Source: Chromatiaceae bacterium
Lineage (GTDB): Bacteria; Pseudomonadota; Gammaproteobacteria; DTRM01
Length of the DNA stretch: 37,000 bases
Direction of reading: 5' to 3'
NCBI GenBank assembly: GCA_012965975.1
Contig: DTRM01000052.1
Location: 1 to 37,000, forward strand
Position 1 is the stretch's first letter. Every line of letters begins with the position of its first letter. Position numbers and translations under genes: made by a program. Of this stretch, positions 1 through 12,045 are shown in pieces. Below the pieces are notes generated by a model. The model did not search any database, had not been told where the DNA came from, and worked only from the letters and a program-made list of their open reading frames with translations.

Positions 1-384
1 TGCAAATCTTACATAGGCCACATGATCGACCTCGCGCAACTCATCCATCACCCATTCACCCACCGTGCGCGAGGATACTTCGCGCTCGCCCAACGCCATC
101 AGACGCTTGCGAATATGATTGACCATATCTTCGACGTGCTCACTGGCAACCGGTCGGCGCTCGAGCGCCCGGCTAAGACCCGCACGCAACTTGGTTTCAT
201 CAAATGCCTCACGCTTGTCGTCACTCTTGACCACCGAGGGCAATACCAACTCTACTTTTTCATAGGTAGTAAATCGCTCGCTGCACTGAGTACACTCGCG
301 CCGTCGCCGCACCTGATCACCTTCGGTAGAAAGACGTGAGTCAATCACCTTGGTATCTTCAGTGGCACAAAACGGGCAGTACAT
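1..384 (-). CDS. nrdR: Transcriptional repressor NrdR (C-terminus runs off the window)
   Basis: Minus-strand translation from the ATG at 384: [55 protein letters not shown]..., a zinc ribbon (CPFC...C..C) followed by an ATP-cone. Not in the supplied ORF list because it is open at the window edge. Located next to glyA. Confidence 0.95.
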   Translation of the reverse strand, partial: MYCPFCATEDTKVIDSRLSTEGDQVRRRRECTQCSERFTTYEKVELVLPSVVKSDDKREAFDETKLRAGLSRALERRPVASEHVEDMVNHIRKRLMALGEREVSSRTVGEWVMDELREVDHVAYVRFA

Positions 385-389
385 GGTAT

Positions 390-1646
390 TTAGGTTCGAT
401 AGACCGGCAAACGCTTGCAGACATCCAACACCTGACCGCGCACGCGATCGATAATGTCCTGATTTTCGACATCATCAAGGATATCGCAAATCCAGCCCGC
501 CAGATCCCGTACCTCAGACTCACCAAATCCACGCGTGGTGACGGCCGGTGTGCCAATACGAATACCACTGGTCACAAACGGCGACTGCGGGTCATTCGGT
601 ACTGCATTCTTGTTCACGGTGATATTGGCGCTGCCCAGAGCGGCATCGGCGACCTTACCGGTCATATTCTTGTCGATCAGATCAACTAAAAACAAGTGAT
701 CATCGGTGCCACCGGACACGATGTTGTAGCCTCGCGTCAACATCACATCGGCCATCGCCCGCGCATTAGTGAGAACCTGCTTTTGATACTCAACAAATTC
801 TGGTTCCAATGCCTCCTTCAATGCCACCGCCTTGGCAGCGATCACATGCATCAGAGGACCACCTTGAATACCAGGAAACACCAACGAATTGAGTTTCTTT
901 TCAACCTCTGGGTTGGCTTGCGCCAGAATCAAGCCACCGCGCGGACCGCGCAGCGTTTTGTGTGTGGTGGTGGTCGTGATGTCAGCGATATTAACCGGAC
1001 TGGGATAGATGCCCGCCGCTATCAAACCGGCGACATGCGCCATATCAACAAAAAACCATGCGCCCACATCATCGGCGATCTTGCGCATACGTTGCCAATC
1101 GACCACGCGGGAATACGCCGAGAAACCACCGACGACCATTTTCGGTTTATGTTCCTGGGCCAACGCCTCCATCTGATCGTAATCGATCTCACCGGTATCG
1201 TTGTTCAGCCCATACTGAACCGCATTAAAAATCTTGCCCGAAAAATTGGGCTTGGCGCCGTGGGTTAAATGCCCACCCGCATCCAGACTCATACCCAGTA
1301 TGGTGTCACCGGGTTGTAAGAGGGCCAGATACACCGCTGCGTTTGCCTGTGAGCCAGAATGCGGTTGCACATTGGCATAGTCGGCCTTGAACAACTGCTT
1401 GGCTCGATCAATCGCCAACTGCTCAGCGACATCGACGTTTTCGCAACCCCCGTAATAACGTTTGGCCGGATAGCCCTCCGCGTACTTGTTGGTCAACACC
1501 GTGCCCTGCGCCTGCATGACGCGCGGACTGGCGTAGTTTTCCGAGGCGATCAGTTCGATGTGTTCTTCCTGTCGACGATTCTCGTTTTCAATCGCATTCC
1601 AGAGCTCATCATCAAAACCGGCGATGGTCATGTCCTGACTAAACAT
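390..1646 (-). CDS. glyA: Serine hydroxymethyltransferase
   Basis: 418 aa; characteristic [29 protein letters not shown] and [14 protein letters not shown] (PLP lysine) motifs. Confidence 0.97.
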   Translation of the reverse strand: MFSQDMTIAGFDDELWNAIENENRRQEEHIELIASENYASPRVMQAQGTVLTNKYAEGYPAKRYYGGCENVDVAEQLAIDRAKQLFKADYANVQPHSGSQANAAVYLALLQPGDTILGMSLDAGGHLTHGAKPNFSGKIFNAVQYGLNNDTGEIDYDQMEALAQEHKPKMVVGGFSAYSRVVDWQRMRKIADDVGAWFFVDMAHVAGLIAAGIYPSPVNIADITTTTTHKTLRGPRGGLILAQANPEVEKKLNSLVFPGIQGGPLMHVIAAKAVALKEALEPEFVEYQKQVLTNARAMADVMLTRGYNIVSGGTDDHLFLVDLIDKNMTGKVADAALGSANITVNKNAVPNDPQSPFVTSGIRIGTPAVTTRGFGESEVRDLAGWICDILDDVENQDIIDRVRGQVLDVCKRLPVYRT

Positions 1647-1821
1647 AGAGGGTTCCTGTACTTTGATCTACAAAGCGTTGATTTTACAGCGATCTCACCC
1701 ACAAAGGCACCCTTTTTACACGCCTTTTTCAGGACCCGGCATCGACGCTGTCAGTGACATGGATTTCGGCTGACACATACCAGATAATACGGCGATCAAT
1801 CTTCATACCCAGAAACACAAT

Positions 1822-3495
1822 ATGGCTCAATACATCTACACCATGAACGGCGTTTCCAAGGTCGTTCCACCGAAACGCGAGATCCTCAAAGATATCTCCC
1901 TGTCCTTCTTCCCCGGCGCAAAAATTGGCGTATTGGGCCTCAACGGCTCCGGCAAATCGTCGCTGCTGCGCATCATGGCCGGAATCGATGCAGAGTTTCA
2001 GGGCGAGGCCCGACCTCAGGCCGGCATCAAGGTCGGTTTTCTGTCGCAAGAACCCGAACTCAACCCCGATAAAGATGTACGTGGCAATGTCGAGGAAGGC
2101 TTGGGCGAGACCATGAAGCTACTGCAACGCTTCGATGAAATCAGCATGCAGTTTGCGGAGCCGATGAGCGACGATGAGATGAACGATCTGCTCGCCGAAC
2201 AGGCAAAATTACAGGATGCCATCGACAGCGCTGGCGCATGGGAAATTAATCGCACACTCGACATCGCCGCCGACGCGCTCCGCCTGCCGCCATGGGATGC
2301 CGATGTCACCACGCTATCGGGTGGTGAACGTCGCCGCGTGGCGCTTTGCAAACTGTTGTTATCGGCACCGGATATGTTGCTGCTGGACGAACCCACCAAC
2401 CATCTTGATGCAGAGAGCGTCGCGTGGCTGGAACGTTTCCTGCAAGACTTCAGTGGCACCGTCGTCGCCGTTACCCATGATCGTTATTTCCTGGATAATG
2501 CCGCCGGTTGGATACTGGAACTCGATCGCGGTCGCGGGATTCCTTGGGAAGGTAATTACTCTTCCTGGCTTGAACAAAAAACCGAGCGTCTGGAAATGGA
2601 AGAGAAACAAGAATCCTCTCGCCAGCGCACATTAAAAACCGAACTGGAATGGGTACGCACCAATCCCAAAGGCCGGCACGCAAAGAGCAAGGCCCGACTC
2701 GAACGGTTTAAGGAGTTGCAATCCGAAGAGGTGCAAAAACGCAACGAAACCCACCAAATCTATATCCCACCCGGCCCCAGACTCGGTGATCTGGTGGTAG
2801 AAGCCAAAGGCATCCGCAAGGCATTTGGTGACAAGATTCTGGTTGAAGATCTCGAGTTCAACCTGCCACCCGGTGGCATCGTTGGCATTATCGGCCCGAA
2901 CGGCGCGGGTAAAACCACCCTGTTCCGCATGATGACCGGCCAGGAAAGCCCCGATGCCGGTGAACTCAAGCTCGGCGAAACCGTACAACTCGCCTATGTC
3001 GATCAATCACGCGACTCACTGGATGACAAGAAAACTGTTTGGGATGAAATCTCCGACGGACAAGACATCATCACCGTCGGTAACTTTGAAATGCCTTCAC
3101 GCGCCTACGTCAGCCACTTCAACTTCAAGGGTTCGGATCAACAAAAAATCGTTGGCAACTTGTCAGGCGGTGAACGCAACCGAGTGCATCTGGCCAAGCT
3201 ACTGCGCAGTGGCGGCAACGTGTTACTGCTCGATGAACCGACCAACGATCTCGATGTCGAAACCCTGCGCGCACTGGAAGAAGCGCTGTTGAGTTTCCCC
3301 GGATGTGCGGTGGTCATCTCCCATGACCGCTGGTTTCTGGATCGCATCGCAACGCATATACTGGCCTTTGAAGGAGACAGCCAAGTGACCTGGTTTGAAG
3401 GTAACTACGCCGATTACGAAGCCGATCGCCGCCGACGCCTGGGCGATGCTGCTGACCAACCCACGCGCATCAAATACAAGAAGCTGAGCCACTAA
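1822..3495 (+). CDS. ettA: Energy-dependent translational throttle protein EttA (ABC-F ATPase)
   Basis: 557 aa; two ABC domains ([49 protein letters not shown]), no transmembrane segments, EttA-like N-terminus [29 protein letters not shown]. Confidence 0.94.
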   Translation: MAQYIYTMNGVSKVVPPKREILKDISLSFFPGAKIGVLGLNGSGKSSLLRIMAGIDAEFQGEARPQAGIKVGFLSQEPELNPDKDVRGNVEEGLGETMKLLQRFDEISMQFAEPMSDDEMNDLLAEQAKLQDAIDSAGAWEINRTLDIAADALRLPPWDADVTTLSGGERRRVALCKLLLSAPDMLLLDEPTNHLDAESVAWLERFLQDFSGTVVAVTHDRYFLDNAAGWILELDRGRGIPWEGNYSSWLEQKTERLEMEEKQESSRQRTLKTELEWVRTNPKGRHAKSKARLERFKELQSEEVQKRNETHQIYIPPGPRLGDLVVEAKGIRKAFGDKILVEDLEFNLPPGGIVGIIGPNGAGKTTLFRMMTGQESPDAGELKLGETVQLAYVDQSRDSLDDKKTVWDEISDGQDIITVGNFEMPSRAYVSHFNFKGSDQQKIVGNLSGGERNRVHLAKLLRSGGNVLLLDEPTNDLDVETLRALEEALLSFPGCAVVISHDRWFLDRIATHILAFEGDSQVTWFEGNYADYEADRRRRLGDAADQPTRIKYKKLSH

Positions 3496-3695
3496 TGGCA
3501 ACCAATTGCGCCATGTGCCGATTGATGCGAGGTTTCGCCTTCAGCGGTATGGGCGCCGCGTTGTTTGGAGGAGGCTCACTTTATTGCGGCGCCTCGCAGA
3601 ACGATGCAATGTACTGGGCCCTCGGTGGCACTCTGTTTTTCGCCATGCTAATGGCGCAACTCGACATGCGTAAAAAGAAACGCCGCCAACGCTAG
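3495..3695 (+). CDS. Small predicted membrane protein, translationally coupled to ettA
   Basis: 66 aa; start overlaps the ettA stop (TAATG). Two hydrophobic stretches and a basic C-terminus (RKKKRRQR). Confidence 0.6.
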   Translation: MATNCAMCRLMRGFAFSGMGAALFGGGSLYCGASQNDAMYWALGGTLFFAMLMAQLDMRKKKRRQR

Positions 3696-3777
3696 CACTA
3701 GCATCGAGTAGTGTCCGGGAATTGCAGGATCGAGAGAGGCCACGATGTAACACCGCCAACCTAACCCCTCCAGCCTA

Positions 3778-3806
3778 ACCTTCTCCCTGAAGGAGAAGGT
3801 ATTTTT
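3778..3806 (+). terminator. Rho-independent terminator-like hairpin after ettA and the small ORF
   Basis: ACCTTCTCC-CTGAA-GGAGAAGGT perfect 9-bp stem followed by ATTTTT. Confidence 0.65.
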
Positions 3807-3810
3807 GTTG

Positions 3811-5721
3811 TTATCCCAGTTCGCCGGGGTAATCTGCGATGCCGGGATTCTCGCTGACCCCAATCAACTTCGGATGATTAATCTTCGGCAGGTGCAGCAC
3901 ACCATCCTTACCTCGGGTCGTCAGGATATAATCCCGCACCACATCCCACATTAAACGCCCCTCCGGCGTCCGATTGACCGATGCCCAACCCGCAACCTTG
4001 TAGGTTTCATCCGGTTCAATCAGATGGCCATTGTCCAACCGTACATTGCTCACACGCTGGTAGATCGACTTTGATGGGTCAATTGTGTAATCCATACCAC
4101 CAACCCGCACCATATCGCCACCTGACTGAAGATAGGGATCCGGATCGAACAGATTATCGGCCACACCCTCAAGAAGCGACATCAGATCACTACCCTTCAT
4201 CTCCGACACATAGGTTTCGCCGTAGGTCATCGCACACTGGGTCATCACATCCTCCATCGTGATCCAATGACCCTTGGGCGTGGTGGTGCCCCAACGCACA
4301 CCGGGCGACATCGCGATGTCTGCATCGTATTCATGGCGCAATGCATTACACAACACCTGATCCCAGGTACCCATGAAGTTACCGCGTCGATATAACGTCC
4401 GATCGGCAATCGCTAGTTTCTCATCGAGAATTTCTGCGTAGCTCTTGCCCACTCGTGCGGGATGATAAAAATGATCCGGGGCACGACTCTCGATAATCTT
4501 CTTGTCATATTTGGTCTCGCGCATCTGTTTGATATATGCCGCCATTTCCTTATCTTCGGGTAACCAATCCGAAATGATCGGAAGCATCTGATAGTGCATA
4601 TCCTTGACCTTGCCATCGGCAAACTCAAAATCCATCACCCCGATGTACTTGCTGTTTGAACCCGCATTCGTGACCCAACAGATATTACCTTCGACGTTCT
4701 TGACCTTGATCGGCTTCGGCATGCCATCGTGGGTATGCCCACCAAACACCGCATTCAATCCCGGCACGCGTTCGGCCATCTTGATGTCCACATCCATGCC
4801 ATTGTGAGACAACAGCACGATCGCATCCGGCTTTTCATCGGCTCGAATCTGCTCGACCAACTCGATCATGTCGTCCTCACGCAGGCCGAAGGACCAGTCC
4901 GGGAAAAACTCCTGCGGGTTGGCATTGCCGGTACGCGGGAAGGCCTGACCAATCACACAGATACGCGCGCCGCCGACGTTTTTAATCACGTAGGGACGAA
5001 AGGCATGCCCGGAGTCTTCATCATAGAGACCACTGCCGTCATAGCGCTCCACCATCGCTGGATAGTCGTCGCCCATGATTGCGTCTTCCTTCACGCGCAC
5101 GTTTTGACCAATGAAGTCACCCTTGAACAACGCGATATTGCTCAATACTTCCTCTTCGCGATAGGTGAACTCCCAGTGCCCGACCATCACATCAATACCG
5201 AGGATATTGGATGCCTCAACCATATCGACCCCTCGCGTCCATAGCGATGTGCCAGATCCTTGCCATAGATCTCCACCATCCAGTGTCAGTGTGTTCGCCA
5301 CGCCACCCGCCTGCAGGCGAAGCTGGTCAAGCAAGGTTTTGACTTGGGGGAAACCGCCGGTCTTGCCGTACTTATTGGCGGCCTTTTCAAAATTCAGATA
5401 GGTATAGGCATAGGCCTCGGGCCCGTTGTCTGGCAATTCCATCTTGTTGAGCAGACCCTTGCCGACGACATGCGGCGGACGACCAAAGGCATCACCCACC
5501 CCCAGATTGACATTCGGCTCGCGAAAATAAACCGGCAACAACTGACCGTGGACGTCAGTAATATGCAGAATACGCGCCGTACCGCGCTTCGGTACATCGT
5601 AAAACCCTTTCGGTACGGATGTGCCTGCGAAGGCCTGACGGGCCAGCAATGCCGGAACAGTCGAAACAGCCGTACCGACCCCCAGCGTCTTGAGAAAGTC
5701 TCGGCGATTAAACGGTGGCAT
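3811..5721 (-). CDS. soxB: Thiosulfohydrolase SoxB
   Basis: 636 aa; Tat-type signal NRRDFLKTLG; metallophosphatase/5'-nucleotidase motifs ITDVHGQLLP, DGGDLWQGSG, GHWEFTYREEEV, LLSHNGMDVD, FGGHTHD. Confidence 0.93.
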   Translation of the reverse strand: MPPFNRRDFLKTLGVGTAVSTVPALLARQAFAGTSVPKGFYDVPKRGTARILHITDVHGQLLPVYFREPNVNLGVGDAFGRPPHVVGKGLLNKMELPDNGPEAYAYTYLNFEKAANKYGKTGGFPQVKTLLDQLRLQAGGVANTLTLDGGDLWQGSGTSLWTRGVDMVEASNILGIDVMVGHWEFTYREEEVLSNIALFKGDFIGQNVRVKEDAIMGDDYPAMVERYDGSGLYDEDSGHAFRPYVIKNVGGARICVIGQAFPRTGNANPQEFFPDWSFGLREDDMIELVEQIRADEKPDAIVLLSHNGMDVDIKMAERVPGLNAVFGGHTHDGMPKPIKVKNVEGNICWVTNAGSNSKYIGVMDFEFADGKVKDMHYQMLPIISDWLPEDKEMAAYIKQMRETKYDKKIIESRAPDHFYHPARVGKSYAEILDEKLAIADRTLYRRGNFMGTWDQVLCNALRHEYDADIAMSPGVRWGTTTPKGHWITMEDVMTQCAMTYGETYVSEMKGSDLMSLLEGVADNLFDPDPYLQSGGDMVRVGGMDYTIDPSKSIYQRVSNVRLDNGHLIEPDETYKVAGWASVNRTPEGRLMWDVVRDYILTTRGKDGVLHLPKINHPKLIGVSENPGIADYPGELG

Positions 5722-5830
5722 GAAGTTTCCTTATTATTTGAAAATGAGTTTTTCCGTTCAGGACTTTTATATAATACGCCCTACTAACCCTGCATCCTAG
5801 ACCAAACAAGGCCACCTGCCCACCACAATT

Positions 5831-7000
5831 ATGGGAATTCTGCGTCAGATTTTCGTCCATTGGTTCGCGCTGTCGCCAATCCTTGGCGCACTGCTAATTT
5901 TCCCTGCAATATCCGCTGCAGACATGGTCAAACCCGCGCTGATCGAAATCAGCGTCATCAGCGGCGGGCACTACAAAATCGAAATTCGAGCCAGCATTGA
6001 GGCCCTGTTGACCGGAATTAACGCTCGCTACCGGGACACACGGGAATCACCCAACGCCCAAGCCTATGACGACCTCCGGGTGCTGCAAGCGCCCGAACTG
6101 GAGCGCCACTTCATCGCGTTTCAGGATGAGTTCGCCAACGCGCTGCGCCTCACCATTGACGGCAAAGTGACCCCTCTGCACGTTCAAGCCGTCGAAATTC
6201 CAGAACCGGGATACACCAAGGTGCCTCGAAACAGCGTGATCCGCTTGGCGGGCAGCCTCCCCACCCATGCCGAGTCACTGCAGTGGTACTACCCCTCTCG
6301 CTTCGGCGATCATGCCGTACGCGTTCGCCAAGTCGATGAGCAACGTGAACAATGGCACTGGTCACAGTGGCAGTGGATCAAGACCGATGTCGCCAGCGAA
6401 CCATTTTCTTTGGCCGAGATCTTCACCCAACGTCCCTGGTACCAAACATCCGCGAACTATATCGACTCGGGATTTCGCCACATCCTGCCCTATGGGCGCG
6501 ATCACATTCTTTTTATTTTGGGTATTTTTCTGTTGAGCGTCCGCTTGCGACCACTGCTGTGGCAAGTCACGATGTTTACCGTGGCACACTCCATCACCCT
6601 CGCACTCGCCATAAACGGCATCATCGAGTTGCCTGCTCGGGTGGTGGAACCACTGATTGCATTATCGATTGCGTATATCGGTATTGAAAATATTCTGTCG
6701 AAGCGTCTGCACAACAGTCGACTGGCCTTGGTGTTTGGTTTTGGTTTACTGCACGGACTGGGTTTCGCCGGAGTATTAAGCGAGTTTGGCATGCCGGATG
6801 ATGCCTTCGCCACTGCGTTAATCAGCTTCAATGTTGGGGTGGAACTGGGGCAACTGGCGGTGATCGCGATAGCCTATGCGGCCATTGGCTTCTGGTTCAA
6901 TAAAAAAACGTGGTATCGAGCTGGAATCGTTGTGCCGTTGTCGGCAGCAATTGGCCTGACGGGTTTGTACTGGACCTACGACCGGATTGTCATCGTGTAA
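5831..7000 (+). CDS. HupE/UreJ-family membrane protein with N-terminal extracytoplasmic domain
   Basis: 389 aa; N-terminal signal/TM, roughly 180-residue soluble region, then a multi-TM HupE/UreJ-like core HILPYGRDHILFILGIFLL...FTVAHSITLALA...GFGLLHGLGFAGVL. Confidence 0.85.
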   Translation: MGILRQIFVHWFALSPILGALLIFPAISAADMVKPALIEISVISGGHYKIEIRASIEALLTGINARYRDTRESPNAQAYDDLRVLQAPELERHFIAFQDEFANALRLTIDGKVTPLHVQAVEIPEPGYTKVPRNSVIRLAGSLPTHAESLQWYYPSRFGDHAVRVRQVDEQREQWHWSQWQWIKTDVASEPFSLAEIFTQRPWYQTSANYIDSGFRHILPYGRDHILFILGIFLLSVRLRPLLWQVTMFTVAHSITLALAINGIIELPARVVEPLIALSIAYIGIENILSKRLHNSRLALVFGFGLLHGLGFAGVLSEFGMPDDAFATALISFNVGVELGQLAVIAIAYAAIGFWFNKKTWYRAGIVVPLSAAIGLTGLYWTYDRIVIV

Positions 7001-10000
7001 CTAACCCTGAAGCTCGACCCGGGCATTACGAAACATCCGCATCCAGGGAGAATCTTCACCCCAGTCATCCGGATGCCAGGAATTTTGCACACTCCGAAAT
7101 ACCCGCTCGGGGTGAGGCATCAAAATCATTACGCGTCCGTCGTCTGTACATAGCCCGGTAATTCCATCAGCCGAACCATTCGGGTTCGCTGGATAACGAT
7201 CCGTCGGTTGACCACCGTTATCGACGAATCTCAGTGTAACCAAGTCCTGCTCCGCAATACCCTGAGCCTCGGATGGACAGTCAAACTCAACCTGCCCTTC
7301 TCCATGTGCAACCGCAACCGGTATGCGTGAACCGGCCATTCCAGTCATGAATAAAGAGGGAGACTTCTGCACCTCGGTCAAGCAGAAACGCGCCTCAAAC
7401 TGTTCCGAGCGATTGCGTACAAAGCGCGGCCATTGGTCGGCGCCCGGAATCAAGGATTTCAAACCGGACAACATCTGACAACCGTTGCAGACACCCAAGG
7501 CCAACGTGTCATCGGATTCAAAAAACTCGGAAAACTCATCGCTGGCTCGATCATTGTGCAATATTGACTTGGCCCAACCGAGACCCGCACCCAGCACATC
7601 GCCATAGGAAAATCCGCCACACGCCACCAGCGCCTGAAACTCAGATAGACTCACGCGCCCCGACAATACATCACTCATATGCACATCGACGGCGGTAAAT
7701 CCGGCACGATCGAACGCCGCAGCCATTTCAATCTGGCCGTTCACTCCCTGTTCCCGCAATACCGCAACGCGCGGACGCACACCGGAGGCAATACACGGCG
7801 CCGCAATGTCGTCATCGGCATCAAACGACAGCGTCACATTCAAGCCGGGGTCATCGACCTGCAGAATCGAATCGTATTCCTGTTGCGCGCACTCGGGATT
7901 ATCGCGATACTTCTGCATGTGATAGGTCGTCTCCGACCACATACGTTGCAGATCAACCAGTGACTGCCTGATTAACTCGCGCGAGCCCCTGCGGATACAC
8001 ACCTGGGCATCATCGCACAGGGTTCCAAGCACATGAGTATAGCGACCCAAACCCGCGACGTGTGCCGACTTGATGACCGCATCAACATCACGATGATCAA
8101 CCTGAATCACAGCTCCCAGTTCTTCGGTGAATAAACTAGCGATTACGTCATCACCCAGATTCATCACATCGATATCCACGCCGCAGTGGCCGGCAAACGC
8201 CATCTCGCAAAGACAGGCCAACAGGCCACCGTCCGAACGGTCGTGATAGGCGAGCAGGGTTCCCTCTGCATTCAACGATTGAATCAGCGCAAAAAATGCA
8301 CACAGCGCAGAGGGATCGTCCAGATCGGCCGCTTCGTGGCCTACTTGTTTGTAGACTTGAGCCAACGCCGAACCACCGAGACGATTACGCCCCTTGCCCA
8401 GATCAATCAATAGCAGATCGGTATCACCACGATCGCTGCGCAACTGCGGTGTCAGCACCCGACGCACGTCCGTTACCGGGCTAAAGGCAGATATAATCAA
8501 CGACAATGGAGAGCTTTGGGTCAGCGACTCATCATCCGACTGCCACACCGTCTTCATCGACAACGAGTCTTTACCGACGGGAATCGCTATGCCCAGGCGT
8601 GGGCATAATTCAAGGCCCACCGCCTTGACCGTATCAAACAGAGCGGCATCTTCACCGCCGTGACCCGCAGCCACCATCCAGTTTGCTGACAGTTTAACGT
8701 CACCGAGCTTTCCAATCGGCGCGGCGGCAATATTGGTCAACGCCTCACCTATCGCCATACGACCCGAGGCAGGTGCATCAATCGTCGCGATGGGCGTGCG
8801 CTCACCCATGGCCATCGCTTCACCGACATAACCATCGTAGTCCGCACAGGTCACGGCGACATCGGACACCGGGATCTGCCAAGGGCCGACCATCTGGTCA
8901 CGCATCACCATACCCGTTATCGAGCGGTCTCCAATGGAGATCAAAAAAGTTTTATCGGCAACCGACGGCAGACGTAACACCCGCGCGACGGCATCATTGA
9001 TATCGATATCCGTGGTAATAAATTCAGGCTTTTGAAATCCGTGGTGTTGCACATCACGCAACATTTTCGGCGGCTTACCAAACAGCAGGGACATCGGCAG
9101 ATCAATCGGGCAGTTATCGAAATGTCCATCACCCAGCACCAACTGCTGTTCCGTGGTGGCTTCTCCAATCACCGCATAAGGGCAACGTTCACGCTCACAA
9201 ATACGCTTGAACACGTCAAGCCCACTCGCCTCAATGGCGATCACGTAACGTTCCTGCGATTCGTTACACCAAAGCTCCATCGGTGACATACCGGGTTCAT
9301 CATTCAATACGGTACGCAGCTCAAAACGACCACCGGCTGCACAGTCATTTATGATCTCCGGCACCGCGTTGGACAGACCGCCGGCGCCGATATCATGAAT
9401 CGACAACACCGGGCTCTGGTCTCCGAGGCCAACACAGCGATCGATCACCTCCTGACAGCGTCGCTCCATCTCCGGGTTGCCCCGTTGCACTGAGGCAAAA
9501 TCCAGGTCTTCGTGGCTCTGACCACTGGCCATCGATGAGGCTGCACCGCCACCCAAGCCAATCAGCATGGCTGGCCCGCCGAGCAAGATGATCATCGCAC
9601 CCTCAGGGATTGGCTTCTTGTCGACGTAGTCGGGTCGGATAGTACCGATACCACCAGCGATCATGATCGGCTTGTGATAACCCCGCAGTTCATCACCCGT
9701 CGCGCCCGGTACCCGTTCTTCAAAGGTACGGAAATACCCACCCAGATTAGGACGACCAAACTCATTGTTAAATGCCGCTGCACCGAGCGGCCCTTCGATC
9801 ATGATGTCAAAGGCCGACTGGATACGTTCCGGCTTGCCGAAGTTGCTTTCCCATGGCTGCTCAAACCCCTCGATACGAAGATTGGACACCGAAAACCCCG
9901 TCAGCCCGGCCTTGGGCTTGGAACCTCGCCCGGTTGCGCCCTCGTCTCGAATCTCACCACCGGAACCCGTGGCCGCACCGGGGAACGGCGCGATCGCAGT

Positions 10001-10903
10001 GGGGTGATTATGGGTCTCAACCTTCATCACCAAATGCACAGGCTCGGCTACAGCGCCATACACCGAATCCGCTGAATCGGGAGAAAAACGCTGCTGACCC
10101 AAACCCTCAATGACCGCGGCATTATCATGGTACGCAGATAACACGCCATCACCCGAAACCTTGGTGGTGTTACGGATCATGCCGAACAGGGTCTCTGTCT
10201 GAGTCTCGCCGTCAATGATCCAGTCGGCATTAAAAATCTTGTGGCGACAGTGCTCCGAGTTGGCCTGCGCAAACATCATTAACTCGACATCGGTTGGATT
10301 GCGCCGCAATGCGGTAAAACTTTCCACCAGATAGTCCACTTCGTCATCCGACAAAGCCAGCCCCAGAGACTGATTGGCGTGTTCGAGCGCAGCTTTACCC
10401 GCACCGATAACATCAACCGTGACAAACGGGGCCGGTTCCTGATGCAGAAAAATCTCTGTCGCATCATCTAATGAAAACAAAACCGATTCGGTCATTCGGT
10501 CATGCAGAAAGGGAAGACAGGCGTTTATCTCCTGATCCCTCAGGATTTCGCCGCTGCGCTTAAGCAAATACCACGCGGTGCCGCGCTCGATTCGACTGAC
10601 CGAGGCGAGGCCACAATTGTGCGCGATATCCGTCGCCTTGCTGCTCCACGGTGAAATCGTTCCGCGCCGTGGAACCGTCAGACAAGATAGATCGGGGGTA
10701 GGCTTGGATTCGGCCACAGCGCCGTAGTGCAACAGGGCATTGAGTACCGAGATGACGGATTCATCGAGTTGTGTTTCGTGATCGACAATGTGAGCGAACT
10801 CAGCATAGACGTCCAGATCCAGCCCCGTTTCTGCCCGAATCTGCGCGCACAATTTACTGCGACGAAAAGAGGAAAGCGCGGAACCGCCCTGATGGTAAAA
10901 CAT
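7001..10903 (-). CDS. purL: Phosphoribosylformylglycinamidine synthase
   Basis: 1300 aa; large single-chain FGAR amidotransferase with C-terminal glutamine amidotransferase ([35 protein letters not shown]). Confidence 0.97.
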   Translation of the reverse strand: MFYHQGGSALSSFRRSKLCAQIRAETGLDLDVYAEFAHIVDHETQLDESVISVLNALLHYGAVAESKPTPDLSCLTVPRRGTISPWSSKATDIAHNCGLASVSRIERGTAWYLLKRSGEILRDQEINACLPFLHDRMTESVLFSLDDATEIFLHQEPAPFVTVDVIGAGKAALEHANQSLGLALSDDEVDYLVESFTALRRNPTDVELMMFAQANSEHCRHKIFNADWIIDGETQTETLFGMIRNTTKVSGDGVLSAYHDNAAVIEGLGQQRFSPDSADSVYGAVAEPVHLVMKVETHNHPTAIAPFPGAATGSGGEIRDEGATGRGSKPKAGLTGFSVSNLRIEGFEQPWESNFGKPERIQSAFDIMIEGPLGAAAFNNEFGRPNLGGYFRTFEERVPGATGDELRGYHKPIMIAGGIGTIRPDYVDKKPIPEGAMIILLGGPAMLIGLGGGAASSMASGQSHEDLDFASVQRGNPEMERRCQEVIDRCVGLGDQSPVLSIHDIGAGGLSNAVPEIINDCAAGGRFELRTVLNDEPGMSPMELWCNESQERYVIAIEASGLDVFKRICERERCPYAVIGEATTEQQLVLGDGHFDNCPIDLPMSLLFGKPPKMLRDVQHHGFQKPEFITTDIDINDAVARVLRLPSVADKTFLISIGDRSITGMVMRDQMVGPWQIPVSDVAVTCADYDGYVGEAMAMGERTPIATIDAPASGRMAIGEALTNIAAAPIGKLGDVKLSANWMVAAGHGGEDAALFDTVKAVGLELCPRLGIAIPVGKDSLSMKTVWQSDDESLTQSSPLSLIISAFSPVTDVRRVLTPQLRSDRGDTDLLLIDLGKGRNRLGGSALAQVYKQVGHEAADLDDPSALCAFFALIQSLNAEGTLLAYHDRSDGGLLACLCEMAFAGHCGVDIDVMNLGDDVIASLFTEELGAVIQVDHRDVDAVIKSAHVAGLGRYTHVLGTLCDDAQVCIRRGSRELIRQSLVDLQRMWSETTYHMQKYRDNPECAQQEYDSILQVDDPGLNVTLSFDADDDIAAPCIASGVRPRVAVLREQGVNGQIEMAAAFDRAGFTAVDVHMSDVLSGRVSLSEFQALVACGGFSYGDVLGAGLGWAKSILHNDRASDEFSEFFESDDTLALGVCNGCQMLSGLKSLIPGADQWPRFVRNRSEQFEARFCLTEVQKSPSLFMTGMAGSRIPVAVAHGEGQVEFDCPSEAQGIAEQDLVTLRFVDNGGQPTDRYPANPNGSADGITGLCTDDGRVMILMPHPERVFRSVQNSWHPDDWGEDSPWMRMFRNARVELQG

Positions 10904-10920
10904 AGAATACCCGATGGTTC

Positions 10921-12045
10921 CTAGAGCAACTGTTCCAGCAATAACTGAAGAATTCGTTCTGCCGTTTCAGAATTGCTGCGCTCCCCATCTGCATCAGAGA
11001 GGGTGACCTCAACGCCATCAGCACTGTCAGTAACACCAATGATGTAATCGTCGGCCGCGGCATCATCCGATCGCCAGAAAGCCAACTTGGAAAAAACTGA
11101 ATCGTCCGCGTGCCGATACGGGTCGGCGTAGTGAACATAATATTTTCCTTCCGTCCGATTGCGGTCCTGTACCGACATGCCCAGTCGATCAAGCGCTAAT
11201 CCCACCGCACGCCACGCGTCCGCAAAGTCCTGCGATACCAGCACAGAGATCTGATCATCACGCTTAACGAAGTTTGCCAGCGCCTTTTGTTCAACTGGTT
11301 GTGCAACGGACGCCTCGGCGTGCAGTGTATCGGCACCCAAGTACACCATCAGGCGGGTCAACATCTCCGCTTCGCGCTCGGGATCGGTATCACCCGGCGC
11401 CCAAGAGAGGGTGCTTTCGTTTGAGTCCGGTCCTACTTCGATCTCAATTGCGCGTCGATGCGTAATAAAAATATCCGTTTGACCCGTGTCAGATAGTCGT
11501 TCGAGGCGAACTCGATAGCGGTCCCGTGTCGGCGATTCGTATAAAAACTCTGCCGCCTTGCCCAGCCACCGGCGAATGGTTGTTTGCGGGATATCATCTT
11601 TGTTCTCGCGCCACGTGGTCTCAAGAATACCCAGACGAGGGTCCTCCAGATGAAACTCAAACCCCTGTCGCACGAAAAATTCGCGCACCTGAGGCCAGAC
11701 GGTGTCAGCCACCGTACTCACTCGCAGCCATCGTTGTGAACCGCTGCGCATCACCTGCAAGCCTTCGGCTTCTGGCAATACGACCCCCACTCCACCCGAC
11801 ACCCCGGCATCGTGTCGGTCTCCATCATAGGTCGACAAGCGTGTGCTGCGGCCTTCCGGAACGATCAGACGAGGATCCATACGGCCAGTGCTGAGACCCG
11901 GGGGAAACTGCAAGCCCGGACGTGACTCACTGTGCTGGTAGTCCGTCGGACCGATATCTTTCTGTGTCGTCGAGCAGGCGGAAATCAGGCCACCGGCCAC
12001 AACCACAATACCCAACAACTGCGCCCATCGAATCAATCGTTTCAT
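10921..12045 (-). CDS. bamC: Outer-membrane assembly lipoprotein BamC (NlpB/DapX family)
   Basis: 374 aa; lipobox LISAC; PPGLS segment and two BamC-like repeats ([68 protein letters not shown]); downstream of dapA. Confidence 0.85.
   Translation of the reverse strand: MKRLIRWAQLLGIVVVAGGLISACSTTQKDIGPTDYQHSESRPGLQFPPGLSTGRMDPRLIVPEGRSTRLSTYDGDRHDAGVSGGVGVVLPEAEGLQVMRSGSQRWLRVSTVADTVWPQVREFFVRQGFEFHLEDPRLGILETTWRENKDDIPQTTIRRWLGKAAEFLYESPTRDRYRVRLERLSDTGQTDIFITHRRAIEIEVGPDSNESTLSWAPGDTDPEREAEMLTRLMVYLGADTLHAEASVAQPVEQKALANFVKRDDQISVLVSQDFADAWRAVGLALDRLGMSVQDRNRTEGKYYVHYADPYRHADDSVFSKLAFWRSDDAAADDYIIGVTDSADGVEVTLSDADGERSNSETAERILQLLLEQLL

Noticed and set aside
22-1757. Plus-strand ORFs at 22-339, 336-689, 696-1268 and 1359-1757
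   Set aside because: Antisense to nrdR and glyA, which are unambiguous; compositions look like shadow translations.
4729-5244. 171-aa plus-strand ORF opposite soxB
   Set aside because: Antisense to soxB; no coding signature.
7679-10924. Many ORFs antisense to purL (e.g. 7679-7963, 9674-10075, 9853-10113)
   Set aside because: purL is intact on the minus strand; these are complementary-strand artefacts with no recognisable domain.
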